From NCBI RefSeq assembly GCF_963663645.1, contig NZ_OY760501.1, positions 1-51,395 on the forward strand: DNA of 51,395 nt, read 5' to 3'. This stretch comes from an uncultured Trichococcus sp. GTDB taxonomy: Bacteria; Bacillota; Bacilli; Lactobacillales; Aerococcaceae. The translations under genes and the position numbers were made by a program. Under the pieces are notes generated by a model. That model searched no databases. It was not told the origin of the DNA and saw only the letters and a list, made by a program, of their open reading frames with translations. Positions 36,070-43,926 of this stretch are shown in pieces. The stretch's first letter is position 1. Every line of letters starts with the position of its first letter.

Positions 36070-36440
36070 GCTTTCCCCTCACTTTTTTTCGACAACTTTT
36101 TCTCAAGTACTTCATGAATAATACTCTCTTCGATTAAAGGTAAATCTGTCGCAGCGGAAAGCGAGAGGGGCGTTTCACTTTCCGTACTTTCTAAATTAGA
36201 ATAGCTATTAAACACCAAAGCCCCCACTAATTGCTTCACGATCGCCACTTCTTTTTCTAGCTCTCCTAAATTGATGTCCGGTTCTATTTTTCTTGCTACA
36301 TTTCCTTTAGCCGCAAAGTACTGCTGAATGATTTTCCGGATTAACTGAGACCGATTATGACAATCGGGTTCCCGAATAATTTCGTCATCTAATAAGTCGA
36401 TAACCCTTTCGTCCAGGCTGAGCGATACAATTTTATGCAT
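36066..36440 (-). CDS. Ribbon-helix-helix-type DNA-binding protein
   Basis: The 124-residue protein starts with a strand-helix-helix pattern typical of RHH proteins: KIVSLSLDERVIDLLDDEI, then CHNRSQLIRKIIQQYF. The C-terminal part is acidic and helical. It follows the relaxase by 14 bases, and is probably a transcriptional regulator or relaxosome accessory of the mobilisation operon. Confidence 0.75.
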   Translation of the reverse strand: MHKIVSLSLDERVIDLLDDEIIREPDCHNRSQLIRKIIQQYFAAKGNVARKIEPDINLGELEKEVAIVKQLVGALVFNSYSNLESTESETPLSLSAATDLPLIEESIIHEVLEKKLSKKSEGKA

Positions 36441-36454
36441 ACGTTACCTCCTTT

Positions 36455-37729
36455 TTATTCCAATCCATACTCTTGTCTGTGCCTTACGTACTCCGCTTCG
36501 CGTTCATTTTGCTCGTAGTATAAGAGATTCAATTTTTTCTGATAGGTATCTCCCATGGCGCGATCTAACCTTCGGCGATCACGTAACGTAAAACGAATCG
36601 CACTGGGTACATTTTCTTTCTGATTTTTTTGTAACGTCCGGCTCACACTGCGTAATTTATTTTTTTCTCCTAGCTGCACCTTCAGTTCTTTTAGGAGTCG
36701 ATTCCCCAGCCGATACTCCAAATCAGCCATTTGATTCTGTTTGTAATTGTGATTCCCTCCATACAGTCGCTCGCGAAAACGCGCCTCTTCTTCCAACACT
36801 CGTTGAAAGGTTATTTTTTTCCCGGAGTCACGTAGATACCGTTGGGTATAGCTATCTATTCGCTCCTTTGCGATCGGATATTCCCTAGTGATCGTTTTAT
36901 ACTGCCAATTCTTTTTATCTTTCGGAAGCGTTTGAAGAATCCGAAATAACTCCCTTTTTTGTGCGATCGTTTCTTGGGGCAACTGCAATTCATGGACCAG
37001 GTTGTCACGTAGAGTTGTTTGCCTTTCGAGAAACTGTTTTCGGCTTGAACGCGTCAATTCGCTCAAAAAACTGCTCTTCATTTTGTCCAATGTTGCTTGC
37101 TTCAGCTTCCCTTTCGGTTGTAAACAAGCGCCTCCTTGATCCCGATAGAATCGTATCTGCATGCCGGTTGGCGACAATGACTTTTCTATTTTTTTCTGGC
37201 GTCTTTTCACCAGTTCGCGTGAACTTTCTTTTTCGACTAGCGAAATATGAAAATGTAGATTGTCTGTATTATGGTGGAACGAGGCCGCCCAAATCGTTTG
37301 ACTCGGAATAAATTTTTCCTCTTTAATCAAGCGATCCATCATGACGCGGACCGCTTTCTTGAGCGCCTGCTCTCGCACCTCTCCCTCCGGATCCAGGATT
37401 TGATTTTCTTTTAGCCACTCGTTGTCGAAGGACCCCACAAACTTCCATTGCAAGCTGCCATTTTGTTCCGCTTGTTGATAGCTTTCTTTTAATTCCCGGA
37501 TTGAATTTTTATCGACAAAATCTTTATCCTTGGTAAAGAGGCCACTGGCTTTTTTCTCGTCAGCCATATAGGATAGAATGCCTTCAGGAAAATAATCCGG
37601 CGTATTGTACACTTCACCCTTCTTTACTTTTTCTTTATCCGTCATGTAGTCGACGATACCGGCGTATCCCTTGGCGTTCGTACCTGGTAATTCAAATTCC
37701 GATTTTAAAACGAAGGCAGGTGTTGTCAT
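36455..37729 (-). CDS. MobP-type relaxase (MobL family)
   Basis: The 424-residue protein has the relaxase N-terminus with candidate catalytic tyrosines (Tyr22, Tyr28 in GYAGIVDYMTD) and the HUH metal motif FHHNTDNLHFHISLVE (His153, His159, His161). The rest is basic and helical, as usual for the DNA-binding and transfer-signal part. It would nick oriT, remain bound to the 5' end and pilot the strand through the type IV system. It starts 13 bases after the RHH gene and about 400 bases from the putative oriT. Confidence 0.9.
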   Translation of the reverse strand: MTTPAFVLKSEFELPGTNAKGYAGIVDYMTDKEKVKKGEVYNTPDYFPEGILSYMADEKKASGLFTKDKDFVDKNSIRELKESYQQAEQNGSLQWKFVGSFDNEWLKENQILDPEGEVREQALKKAVRVMMDRLIKEEKFIPSQTIWAASFHHNTDNLHFHISLVEKESSRELVKRRQKKIEKSLSPTGMQIRFYRDQGGACLQPKGKLKQATLDKMKSSFLSELTRSSRKQFLERQTTLRDNLVHELQLPQETIAQKRELFRILQTLPKDKKNWQYKTITREYPIAKERIDSYTQRYLRDSGKKITFQRVLEEEARFRERLYGGNHNYKQNQMADLEYRLGNRLLKELKVQLGEKNKLRSVSRTLQKNQKENVPSAIRFTLRDRRRLDRAMGDTYQKKLNLLYYEQNEREAEYVRHRQEYGLE

Positions 37730-37742
37730 GGATTCGCCCCCT

Positions 37743-38063
37743 TCACAGCTCGTTCAGAACTTTTTGTAGCGTTCCGGTGTTTGCGTTTAAGGATTGAATC
37801 AACAGATTCATCTTCTGATCGATGGCCTCAATTTTCGCTACTTCTTTTGCGACAGCACCCAAAAATTCGCGTTGCTCTTCCTGGAACTCTTCCTCATAGG
37901 ACTTTCCAACATAGTCTTCTAACACTTCAATCACAAGATCAGATAGGGAATACCGTTTCGTTCCTAAAGCTTTTTGTTTCTGCTCAACAATCCGAAATAA
38001 TTCTTTCTTTAAGGAATGCGTTACTCCCGATACCCGGATCTCGATTTTGTTGTTTGCATACAT
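37743..38063 (-). CDS. Relaxosome accessory RHH protein (MobC-like)
   Basis: From ATG 38063 the protein has 106 residues: an N-terminal strand-helix-helix (NKIEIRVSGVTHSLKKELF, GTKRYSLSDLVIEVLEDYVG) and a C-terminal coiled coil (EAIDQKMNLLIQSLNANTG). GGAGGTG lies seven bases before this ATG; the earlier ATG at 38084 has no ribosome binding site. It lies between oriT and the relaxase gene, where nicking accessory proteins are normally found. Confidence 0.75.
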   Translation of the reverse strand: MYANNKIEIRVSGVTHSLKKELFRIVEQKQKALGTKRYSLSDLVIEVLEDYVGKSYEEEFQEEQREFLGAVAKEVAKIEAIDQKMNLLIQSLNANTGTLQKVLNEL

Positions 38064-38144
38064 AAACACACCTCCAATATCCAATCCCTTTCAGCTTTTA
38101 AAAACCATAAATCAAGAATTCACTAGATTTTTCCATGAGCATAA

Positions 38145-38227
38145 GGGGGTCACTCCGCTCTGGTTTTCTCGATCCCTCGAAAACCGCTTGATATCAGGCA
38201 AAGCCTGATGTGTCCCCTACTCCGCTC
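38145..38227. other. Candidate origin of transfer (oriT)
   Basis: The 262-base gap upstream of the mobilisation genes holds: a direct repeat ACTCCGCTC (38152-38160 and 38219-38227), a bulged hairpin GGTTTT...CGA/TCGAAAACC (38162-38185), a perfect hairpin ATCAGGC-AAA-GCCTGAT (38193-38209), and outer GGGG/CCCC blocks. Such a hairpin and repeat layout directly next to relaxosome genes is typical of oriT. The nick site cannot be named. Confidence 0.65.
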
Positions 38228-38346
38228 AAAACGCGCTAAAAACCCTCTTTTTAATAGGATTTCATAACATTTAATAGGTTTTAATAACCTTAATTCCAAG
38301 AATTAATAAGTTTTATGAATCCCTTCTACAGCCAATCTACCAATAA

Positions 38347-39174
38347 TTACTCGGTGCTTTTGAGTGCGTCCTTCTTCTGTTCAGCCAGAGCGATCTTTTC
38401 TTTTAGTTGGCTGTTCTGTCTGCCTAAGTCCGCTATATCTTGTTCCATTTTTACGATTTCTTTTACTAATTTGTTATTGGTAGAATCAATTTCTGCTTGT
38501 TCTTCACTCAGAAGATATTTCTTTTCTTCCTCGTTCTCTTTGATTTTTCCTTCATACTGTTCGATTTTTTCTTTCAGTACGCTTCTCTCTTCTTGATTAG
38601 CCGTGATCTGATTTTCTGTTTCCGAAATTTCAAAAGCAATGGCCTTTCCTTCGTAATGCAGCGTGTCCTCTGTTATTTCATACGCCGGATCGACTTTAAA
38701 ATCTTCTTGTAGGTAACGCATCTTCATCAGATCTGCGCTGGCGTCCTCTTCCTTCACTTCCGCTACCGTAAGTGAGAGTGCCTGAAAGTCTTTTGGCACA
38801 TCTCCAAAGAAGACCACGTAATAATTTTCGGACACTTGAATCATTTCTTGCGGCAAATACGTATCCGTATCTGTAAAAACCAAACCCGCAAATTCGTAAT
38901 CCGGCAAGTCTTCGATCATGCTTTGCTCTTTCTTGATATAGATATCGACTTCCACAATGCCGGTTTCCGGATTATAAATGAGATCCGAAACAGTCAGGTC
39001 GTTTTGACCAACCCCAACATACTGTCCGATTTGATTCGTTTCTACGTTCACTTCGCCTGATCCAGCTGTGACACGTAAGGTAAAAATGGTTAGCAAACTC
39101 AATAGGTACGCCAGTAAGATGCCATAGTAAAGATAGCGCGGGTTCTCTTGAAATTTCATTTTAAGTTCGCTCAC
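38347..39174 (-). CDS. Conjugation membrane protein with coiled coil
   Basis: The 275-residue protein has one N-terminal transmembrane helix (YLYYGILLAYLLSLLTIF, residues about 14-33), an extracellular beta-rich domain and a long C-terminal coiled coil (about residues 195-270, many Glu/Lys/Gln heptads). It is the last gene of the transfer block before oriT. It probably is a structural or surface component of the Gram-positive transfer channel. Family not recognised beyond context. Confidence 0.75.
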   Translation of the reverse strand: MSELKMKFQENPRYLYYGILLAYLLSLLTIFTLRVTAGSGEVNVETNQIGQYVGVGQNDLTVSDLIYNPETGIVEVDIYIKKEQSMIEDLPDYEFAGLVFTDTDTYLPQEMIQVSENYYVVFFGDVPKDFQALSLTVAEVKEEDASADLMKMRYLQEDFKVDPAYEITEDTLHYEGKAIAFEISETENQITANQEERSVLKEKIEQYEGKIKENEEEKKYLLSEEQAEIDSTNNKLVKEIVKMEQDIADLGRQNSQLKEKIALAEQKKDALKSTE

Positions 39175-39189
39175 AAGTCTTCTCCTTTC

Positions 39190-39849
39190 TTACTGGTACG
39201 GCATCAACGCACTGACCTCATCAACCATAAGCGTGCCTTCCGCTGTGTTGCCAAGCGTCACCCGATAATACAATCGAGATTGCACAGCCGCAGCATTCTC
39301 TTGATCGGTTTTTGTCTTTTGGTGAACGACAATCAGATATTCATTTGTATTTTCAGTGTCTAGCTGGCGATAAATTTCTGTCTCTTCTACTTCAATCGTA
39401 TAGCCAATGGCAGACGGTATAACGTCCGCACTGCCGTTCATTTCTTGGAAGGCTTCCGCACTCATGAGGGTCCCCAGTTGTGCCAGATTTTCTTCCCGCT
39501 GATCGGCACCCATTCCAAATTGCAAGCGAGCAAACTCCTCTAAGAAGGCTACTTGCTTCTCGTTTGACCCAGGAAGTCCGGCAGTCGTTTCTCCTTCTTC
39601 AACAGGCTCCGTTGCTTGCGTATTTTCTTCTCCGGACGAAGATTCCGATTCACTCGTTAAGAGTTCATCAATCCGTGATTTTAATTGCGTGTTTTCTTCT
39701 TCCAATGCCGTAACCAGTTCTGCTTGTTCCTGATTCCTTTTCTCTTGATTCGAGTGACTCCCTAGCCAGTTGACGAAGAAAATCACGTTCCCGACAACTG
39801 ATACCAATAGCAACAAGTAGATCACTGTAAAGATCTTTTTTTCCTTCAT
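39190..39849 (-). CDS. Conjugation membrane-anchored protein
   Basis: The 219-residue protein has a single N-terminal helix (FTVIYLLLLVSVVGNVIFFV), then a coiled coil (EQAELVTALEEENTQLKSRI), a Ser/Glu/Thr-rich linker and a globular C-terminal domain of about 110 residues (AEAFQEMNGSADVIPSAIGY, VVHQKTKTDQENAAAVQSRL). It resembles VirB8/TcpC-like accessory proteins in layout only; the match is not certain. Its ATG follows AGGAGGTAG. Confidence 0.72.
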   Translation of the reverse strand: MKEKKIFTVIYLLLLVSVVGNVIFFVNWLGSHSNQEKRNQEQAELVTALEEENTQLKSRIDELLTSESESSSGEENTQATEPVEEGETTAGLPGSNEKQVAFLEEFARLQFGMGADQREENLAQLGTLMSAEAFQEMNGSADVIPSAIGYTIEVEETEIYRQLDTENTNEYLIVVHQKTKTDQENAAAVQSRLYYRVTLGNTAEGTLMVDEVSALMPYQ

Positions 39850-39866
39850 ATCCTACCTCCCACGAT

Positions 39867-40961
39867 TTACATCCGAACCGCAAAGTCGGGTTGAAAATAT
39901 TGAAGGGGCGTTATTTTGGTCACGTCCCCTGGCTGCGGCGCGTGAATAAACGTACCGTCTCCCAAATAAATGGCGACATGCGTTTCTGCGCCTGTGGGAC
40001 CCCAAAAAAGCATGTCTCCTGCTTTCGCTTCACTGACCGGAATCCGATCGCCAACCAAAGCTTGCGTAACGGTCCAAGTGCTGACCTCTATCCCCCAGGC
40101 CTCTTTGTAGACCCATCCGACAAACCCGGAGCAGTCCCACCCATTGGGCGTCTTTCCTCCCCAAACATAGGGCACGCCTAAATATTGCTTCGAAACGTCC
40201 AGTAAGTGTTGCACGTCGCCATTGATGGCTTCCTGATTACCTGTTCCGGCCACCAAGTATTGTCCTACTAAGTCCGCATAATGAAAGTTACCGCCGTTAT
40301 AGTAGATGTAGGGTTTACCATTCGCTTCACTGATTGCGTTTCGATAAGGCATCGTAATGCCAGTCGTATTTCCAAGGGAAGGCGCCACGATGTTTTTGGA
40401 GTATTGCTCTGCCAGTTCCAGCGTGTGGACCCCGCCATTTCGTGCAATGTATTGAATATATGCGGTCCCGAAATTGTAGCCCATCAACAAGGCACCTACA
40501 TCCGTCACACCACGTTCTCTCGCATAATCGATATTTGCCTTCATGTACTTCACGCCCTGCTCGATACTTTGCAGCGGATTGGTGAATGCATTTGGTGCCA
40601 ATCCGGCTGATTCCGAGGATTGCATAACGTCTGCCAACAGACCTTTGGATTCCACTTGAATGATAGCCAGAATTACACTTTCATATTCCGGTATGCCATA
40701 TTCGGTCAATACTTCTTGGACCATGCTGCGGTATTGTTCTGTCTCCGGACTCAACCCGACATTGCCGCCGTAAAAACCGATCGGTGCCTGACTATCGGTG
40801 CTACTCTCACTCTCTCCGATAAAAATCGAGAGGACTCCTCCCAGGGATCCCGCTATTACCACTAAACCCAGAAGCAAAACGACCAGAACCTTCCATCCTT
40901 TCTTTAATAACACTTGGGGCTGCTGCAATAACTGCATGGAAGCATAAAAAGAATGGTGCAT
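39867..40961 (-). CDS. Bifunctional conjugative peptidoglycan hydrolase (lysozyme-like plus NlpC/P60)
   Basis: The 364-residue protein has an N-terminal membrane helix (VLVVLLLGLVVIAGSLGGVL), then a lysozyme/transglycosylase-like domain (about 75-210, catalytic Glu in AIIQVESKG) and a C-terminal NlpC/P60 domain (about 240-364) with Cys in GWDCSGFVGW, His in ETHVAIYLGDG and His in FIHAPQPG. It would cut glycan strands and peptide bridges to let the channel cross the wall, as VirB1-like proteins of Gram-positive conjugation systems do. Confidence 0.93.
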   Translation of the reverse strand: MHHSFYASMQLLQQPQVLLKKGWKVLVVLLLGLVVIAGSLGGVLSIFIGESESSTDSQAPIGFYGGNVGLSPETEQYRSMVQEVLTEYGIPEYESVILAIIQVESKGLLADVMQSSESAGLAPNAFTNPLQSIEQGVKYMKANIDYARERGVTDVGALLMGYNFGTAYIQYIARNGGVHTLELAEQYSKNIVAPSLGNTTGITMPYRNAISEANGKPYIYYNGGNFHYADLVGQYLVAGTGNQEAINGDVQHLLDVSKQYLGVPYVWGGKTPNGWDCSGFVGWVYKEAWGIEVSTWTVTQALVGDRIPVSEAKAGDMLFWGPTGAETHVAIYLGDGTFIHAPQPGDVTKITPLQYFQPDFAVRM

Positions 40962-40978
40962 ACGTTCCCTCCTTCTCC

Positions 40979-42946
40979 TTAATTCCCGCCCTTAAACCGA
41001 TCAACTTCTTCTTGAGAGACGAAGACTTTCATTTTAAAGGCTTCTGTTGCACCCGTTGTGAGTACGGTTTCCCCTTGCTGTAGCTTAGGGATTTCGCCCT
41101 TCAAACTGTCCGTTAAGACATCACCGATTACACGTTGGACCGTGTCCACCTCGGAATGGTCCAAACGAAAGAAAAACTTATATTGGCAAAGCGCAAAAAT
41201 CGTTTTGAGCGCTTCATTCGTATCGTTGGCCAGGTTACTTTTCAAAATCGAATCGATGGTCTGGGTCGCAAACAAGACCGACCCGAAAAATTTTGGCATT
41301 TCCCGCTGAAACTGAATGATATAGTCTACGGAAGCTTTGTTGTCGGGATTGATCACGTTATGACATTCATCTAAATACACCGAGAAGCGCCGAATATGCG
41401 CCCATTCCACTTGATTATTCTCGTACAGTTGCTTCATTTTCCGCCCATTCCGTAAGGCATCATTCCAAATCATCGAAATGGCCGTGTAGAGTTGCGCCCG
41501 GAAAACATTGCTGGAAAGGGACTGCAAACTGGAAATGTCATAAAACACCACTTGTTCATCCTGGACATTCGGAACGGTTGTCCGGCCGTTGAAGATATTC
41601 CCATTTTCTTGCAGCATACTATCCAATGTGTTGCGGATTTTCTCGATCCGAACCCGTCTGGCCGGCGTGGGGGCTTCTCGTTCAATGACCTGCTGATATT
41701 TTTGTGTCATGAAGGCCAACAAATCGATCAAAATAGGATAATCCGCAGAAGGTCTGCCCGCGATAGCCGTTTGTTGTTGTGCCTCTGGCTCGTTGGTATC
41801 TATCCAAAGTCCATAGTCTACATAGAAGGCCGCCAACATCCGTCCGAACTCATTCAAATCCGTCTCCGTAAAATCACTATTCAACATCCCGATCATTAGC
41901 TTGCATTTCGCGATGTGCTGATGGAAGCTAGCCACATGATCGACGGATAGATCCTTTTCTGATCTCGTAGCGGTCGAGAATACTTCCAGCCAATTGATTC
42001 GGCCATTTTTTCCGGCCAAATCGATATACGCACCACCCTTGTCGGCTACCACTTCTTCAAAATCACCTGCTTTATCAAATCCGCGAATAAAATTATCCCG
42101 GTTATAGTCATCCTCAAATAACTTTTTAAGCAAGGTCGATTTCCCGTACCGCATTTGGCCAAATAAGAAGGTATGCGAGTATTTTCGATTCCGATTGTCA
42201 TTCATATAGCGATCAAAAAGAACGACGCCATTCGTGCTGGTACGGCCCAAATACATGCCGTAAGGATCTTCCAGACTCTTGTGGTGGAAAGGATAGCCGC
42301 CGCCAAGAGACCGCGCTGGAATGTATTTCCCATTAATCGTAAAATTACTTTCCATTTGTTTATCCAACGGGAGAAACAGGCCGTCCCATTCTTCCTTCAT
42401 ACCCGTCAAAAGAATGGTTGTTTTATAACCAAGCCCGGTCAACTCCCCTTTTAACCGATTGATTTTCTTGTCCAATCCTTCTCGCGTGGCTGCTGATAAA
42501 TACAAGCGATTCACCACAATTTTGATCGATTCTCCTCTTTGGGAAATTTCATTGGCCACGCGCTGCAATGTGGAAATGCTCATTTGCGATTCCAATTGTT
42601 CAATGTTACTTTTTTCTTCCAAAGTGCGGGCGTAAAATTCGTCTATGGACCGATCAATCGTTTTTAAAATATCGTCGCGTTCGGCTGTCAGTACGTCCAT
42701 TACCGCAATCACTTCATCTCGTTGCATAAGTTGATTTAACCAATAGGTATTCTGGGTTGTTTTCATATCGTATACATGCAGACACGTTTCATAGCCATCT
42801 GCTTTTTTGACGTACTTATCTTCAAAAACAAGACCACCTTTTGGCTGAATTTCAGCCATAAATGCTTTGTTATAGGCTTCCGCTGCGTTCGCTTTTTTAT
42901 TTACTTCTGCTTGAAGGGCTTTTGACTTTTTCATTGTCCGTTCCAT
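40979..42946 (-). CDS. virB4: VirB4-like conjugation ATPase
   Basis: From ATG 42946 the protein has 655 residues. It contains the Walker A motif GQMRYGKSTLLKK (about residues 263-275) and Walker B SVYLDECHNVI, with the VirB4-specific GEIPKLQQGE and ATQTIDSILKS segments. The enzyme powers assembly and substrate transport at the inner face of the membrane. GGAGGAG is five to six bases upstream of this ATG; GTG 42952 overlaps the preceding stop. The upstream gene encodes a VirB4 N-terminal-like part. Confidence 0.92.
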   Translation of the reverse strand: MERTMKKSKALQAEVNKKANAAEAYNKAFMAEIQPKGGLVFEDKYVKKADGYETCLHVYDMKTTQNTYWLNQLMQRDEVIAVMDVLTAERDDILKTIDRSIDEFYARTLEEKSNIEQLESQMSISTLQRVANEISQRGESIKIVVNRLYLSAATREGLDKKINRLKGELTGLGYKTTILLTGMKEEWDGLFLPLDKQMESNFTINGKYIPARSLGGGYPFHHKSLEDPYGMYLGRTSTNGVVLFDRYMNDNRNRKYSHTFLFGQMRYGKSTLLKKLFEDDYNRDNFIRGFDKAGDFEEVVADKGGAYIDLAGKNGRINWLEVFSTATRSEKDLSVDHVASFHQHIAKCKLMIGMLNSDFTETDLNEFGRMLAAFYVDYGLWIDTNEPEAQQQTAIAGRPSADYPILIDLLAFMTQKYQQVIEREAPTPARRVRIEKIRNTLDSMLQENGNIFNGRTTVPNVQDEQVVFYDISSLQSLSSNVFRAQLYTAISMIWNDALRNGRKMKQLYENNQVEWAHIRRFSVYLDECHNVINPDNKASVDYIIQFQREMPKFFGSVLFATQTIDSILKSNLANDTNEALKTIFALCQYKFFFRLDHSEVDTVQRVIGDVLTDSLKGEIPKLQQGETVLTTGATEAFKMKVFVSQEEVDRFKGGN

Positions 42947-42948
42947 GT

Positions 42949-43455
42949 TCACTCCTCCCCTTCCGCATAACTACTCATATTCATTAGCCGATCTAGTATC
43001 TTCAACTTTTTTTCAACCGGGACCGGTTTGGCGCCCAACGCTTGACCACCAAAAATATAAATTTCATTTTCAGCTCGCTGCAGCTCCTGGATTGTAGTGG
43101 CTGAAAAAAGTAAATAGTATTCCTGGTTCGTTGCATTTTCTTCTACAAATTTGAGTTGTTCGATGGTGTGTAAGATCCGCTTTTTCTGTAAGTCATTTTT
43201 AGAATTCCGATACATTTTGGCCCAATAATTGCGCTGATTGGACGTGTCTACATTGCTCCGAATACTCAAATACTTTTGCGGAAAATTCGTACTCGTCAAA
43301 AAACGGGAAAATTCCTCGATCAATCGGTTTTTATCACTCTCAGTCAATGTGTTTAAATCATGGGATTCAATTTGAACCATGTTCTGATATCGTCTATCCC
43401 GCATCACAAGATAGCCTTCGGCAGTCAGATCAATGTAAGGGATCCACTCGGCCAT
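42949..43455 (-). CDS. Conjugation protein resembling a VirB4/TcpF N-terminal domain
   Basis: From ATG 43455 the product has 168 residues (AEWIPYIDLTAEGYLVMRDR, LNTLTESDKNRLIEEFSRFL). It lacks membrane segments. A run of seven C at 43465-43471 supplies a G-rich ribosome binding site on the minus strand. Removing one base from that run instead fuses the gene to a 23-codon frame upstream (43460-43531), giving 193 residues starting MQTNGKSAWENIKSLF. Both readings are possible. It overlaps the VirB4 start by four bases. Confidence 0.75.
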   Translation of the reverse strand: MAEWIPYIDLTAEGYLVMRDRRYQNMVQIESHDLNTLTESDKNRLIEEFSRFLTSTNFPQKYLSIRSNVDTSNQRNYWAKMYRNSKNDLQKKRILHTIEQLKFVEENATNQEYYLLFSATTIQELQRAENEIYIFGGQALGAKPVPVEKKLKILDRLMNMSSYAEGEE

Positions 43456-43459
43456 CTCT

Positions 43460-43531
43460 TTAATCCCCCCCATTCGGGCTTTGAAACAACGATTTGATAT
43501 TCTCCCAAGCAGATTTGCCGTTTGTTTGCAT
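43460..43531 (-). CDS. 23-codon frame overlapping TcpE stop; likely N-terminus of the next gene
   Basis: ATG 43531 overlaps the upstream stop (TAATG) and has GAGGAGGCGAAC before it, the best start in this region. It reads MQTNGKSAWENIKSLFQSPN then stops after a seven-G run, exactly where one base fewer would continue into the 168-residue gene. I read it as the true N-terminus of that gene, split by a homopolymer indel or by a designed slip. Confidence 0.55.
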   Translation of the reverse strand: MQTNGKSAWENIKSLFQSPNGGD

Positions 43532-43860
43532 TAGTTCGCCTCCTCTTCCTTCCACTCTTCTAAATGAGCGACTGCCGCATATTTTTGATAATCCAAACTT
43601 TTCACTTTCCGAAAGTCTTGCAGAAGCCCATGGGTGATCAGCTTAAAAATTGAGATATTAGGGACCGGTTTGGTAATAAACAGAAACGTGAACAGGACGT
43701 TCACGGCATAATAGGCTAGCTTTAAACGGAAGATTCCGCCCGTAAAAAAATCTTCCAACATCAGCGTCAGTAGCAACATCATCAATAAAAAAGGAATGTC
43801 ACTGGAGTAAACCGCCCATAACTTGATATCGGTTTTCAACTCTTTTGGAATTTCATACAT
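43531..43860 (-). CDS. TcpE/PrgI-like small conjugation membrane protein
   Basis: From ATG 43860 (AGGAGG nine bases upstream) the product has 109 residues with two hydrophobic helices (IPFLLMMLLLTLMLEDFF and LAYYAVNVLFTFLFI) flanked by charged ends. Size, position before VirB4 and topology match the TcpE/PrgI/VirB3-like class. An upstream in-frame start at 43899 is not supported by a ribosome binding site. Confidence 0.78.
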   Translation of the reverse strand: MYEIPKELKTDIKLWAVYSSDIPFLLMMLLLTLMLEDFFTGGIFRLKLAYYAVNVLFTFLFITKPVPNISIFKLITHGLLQDFRKVKSLDYQKYAAVAHLEEWKEEEAN

Positions 43861-43926
43861 CTTTGTTCCTCCTAAACAGAAAAGGAAGCAGAATTGCATA
43901 CAACCTGCAATGACCCCTTCCTCACT

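Noticed and set aside
40281-40610. Long open frames antisense to the transfer genes
   Set aside because: They mirror codon bias of the true minus-strand genes and lack ribosome binding sites; treated as shadows.
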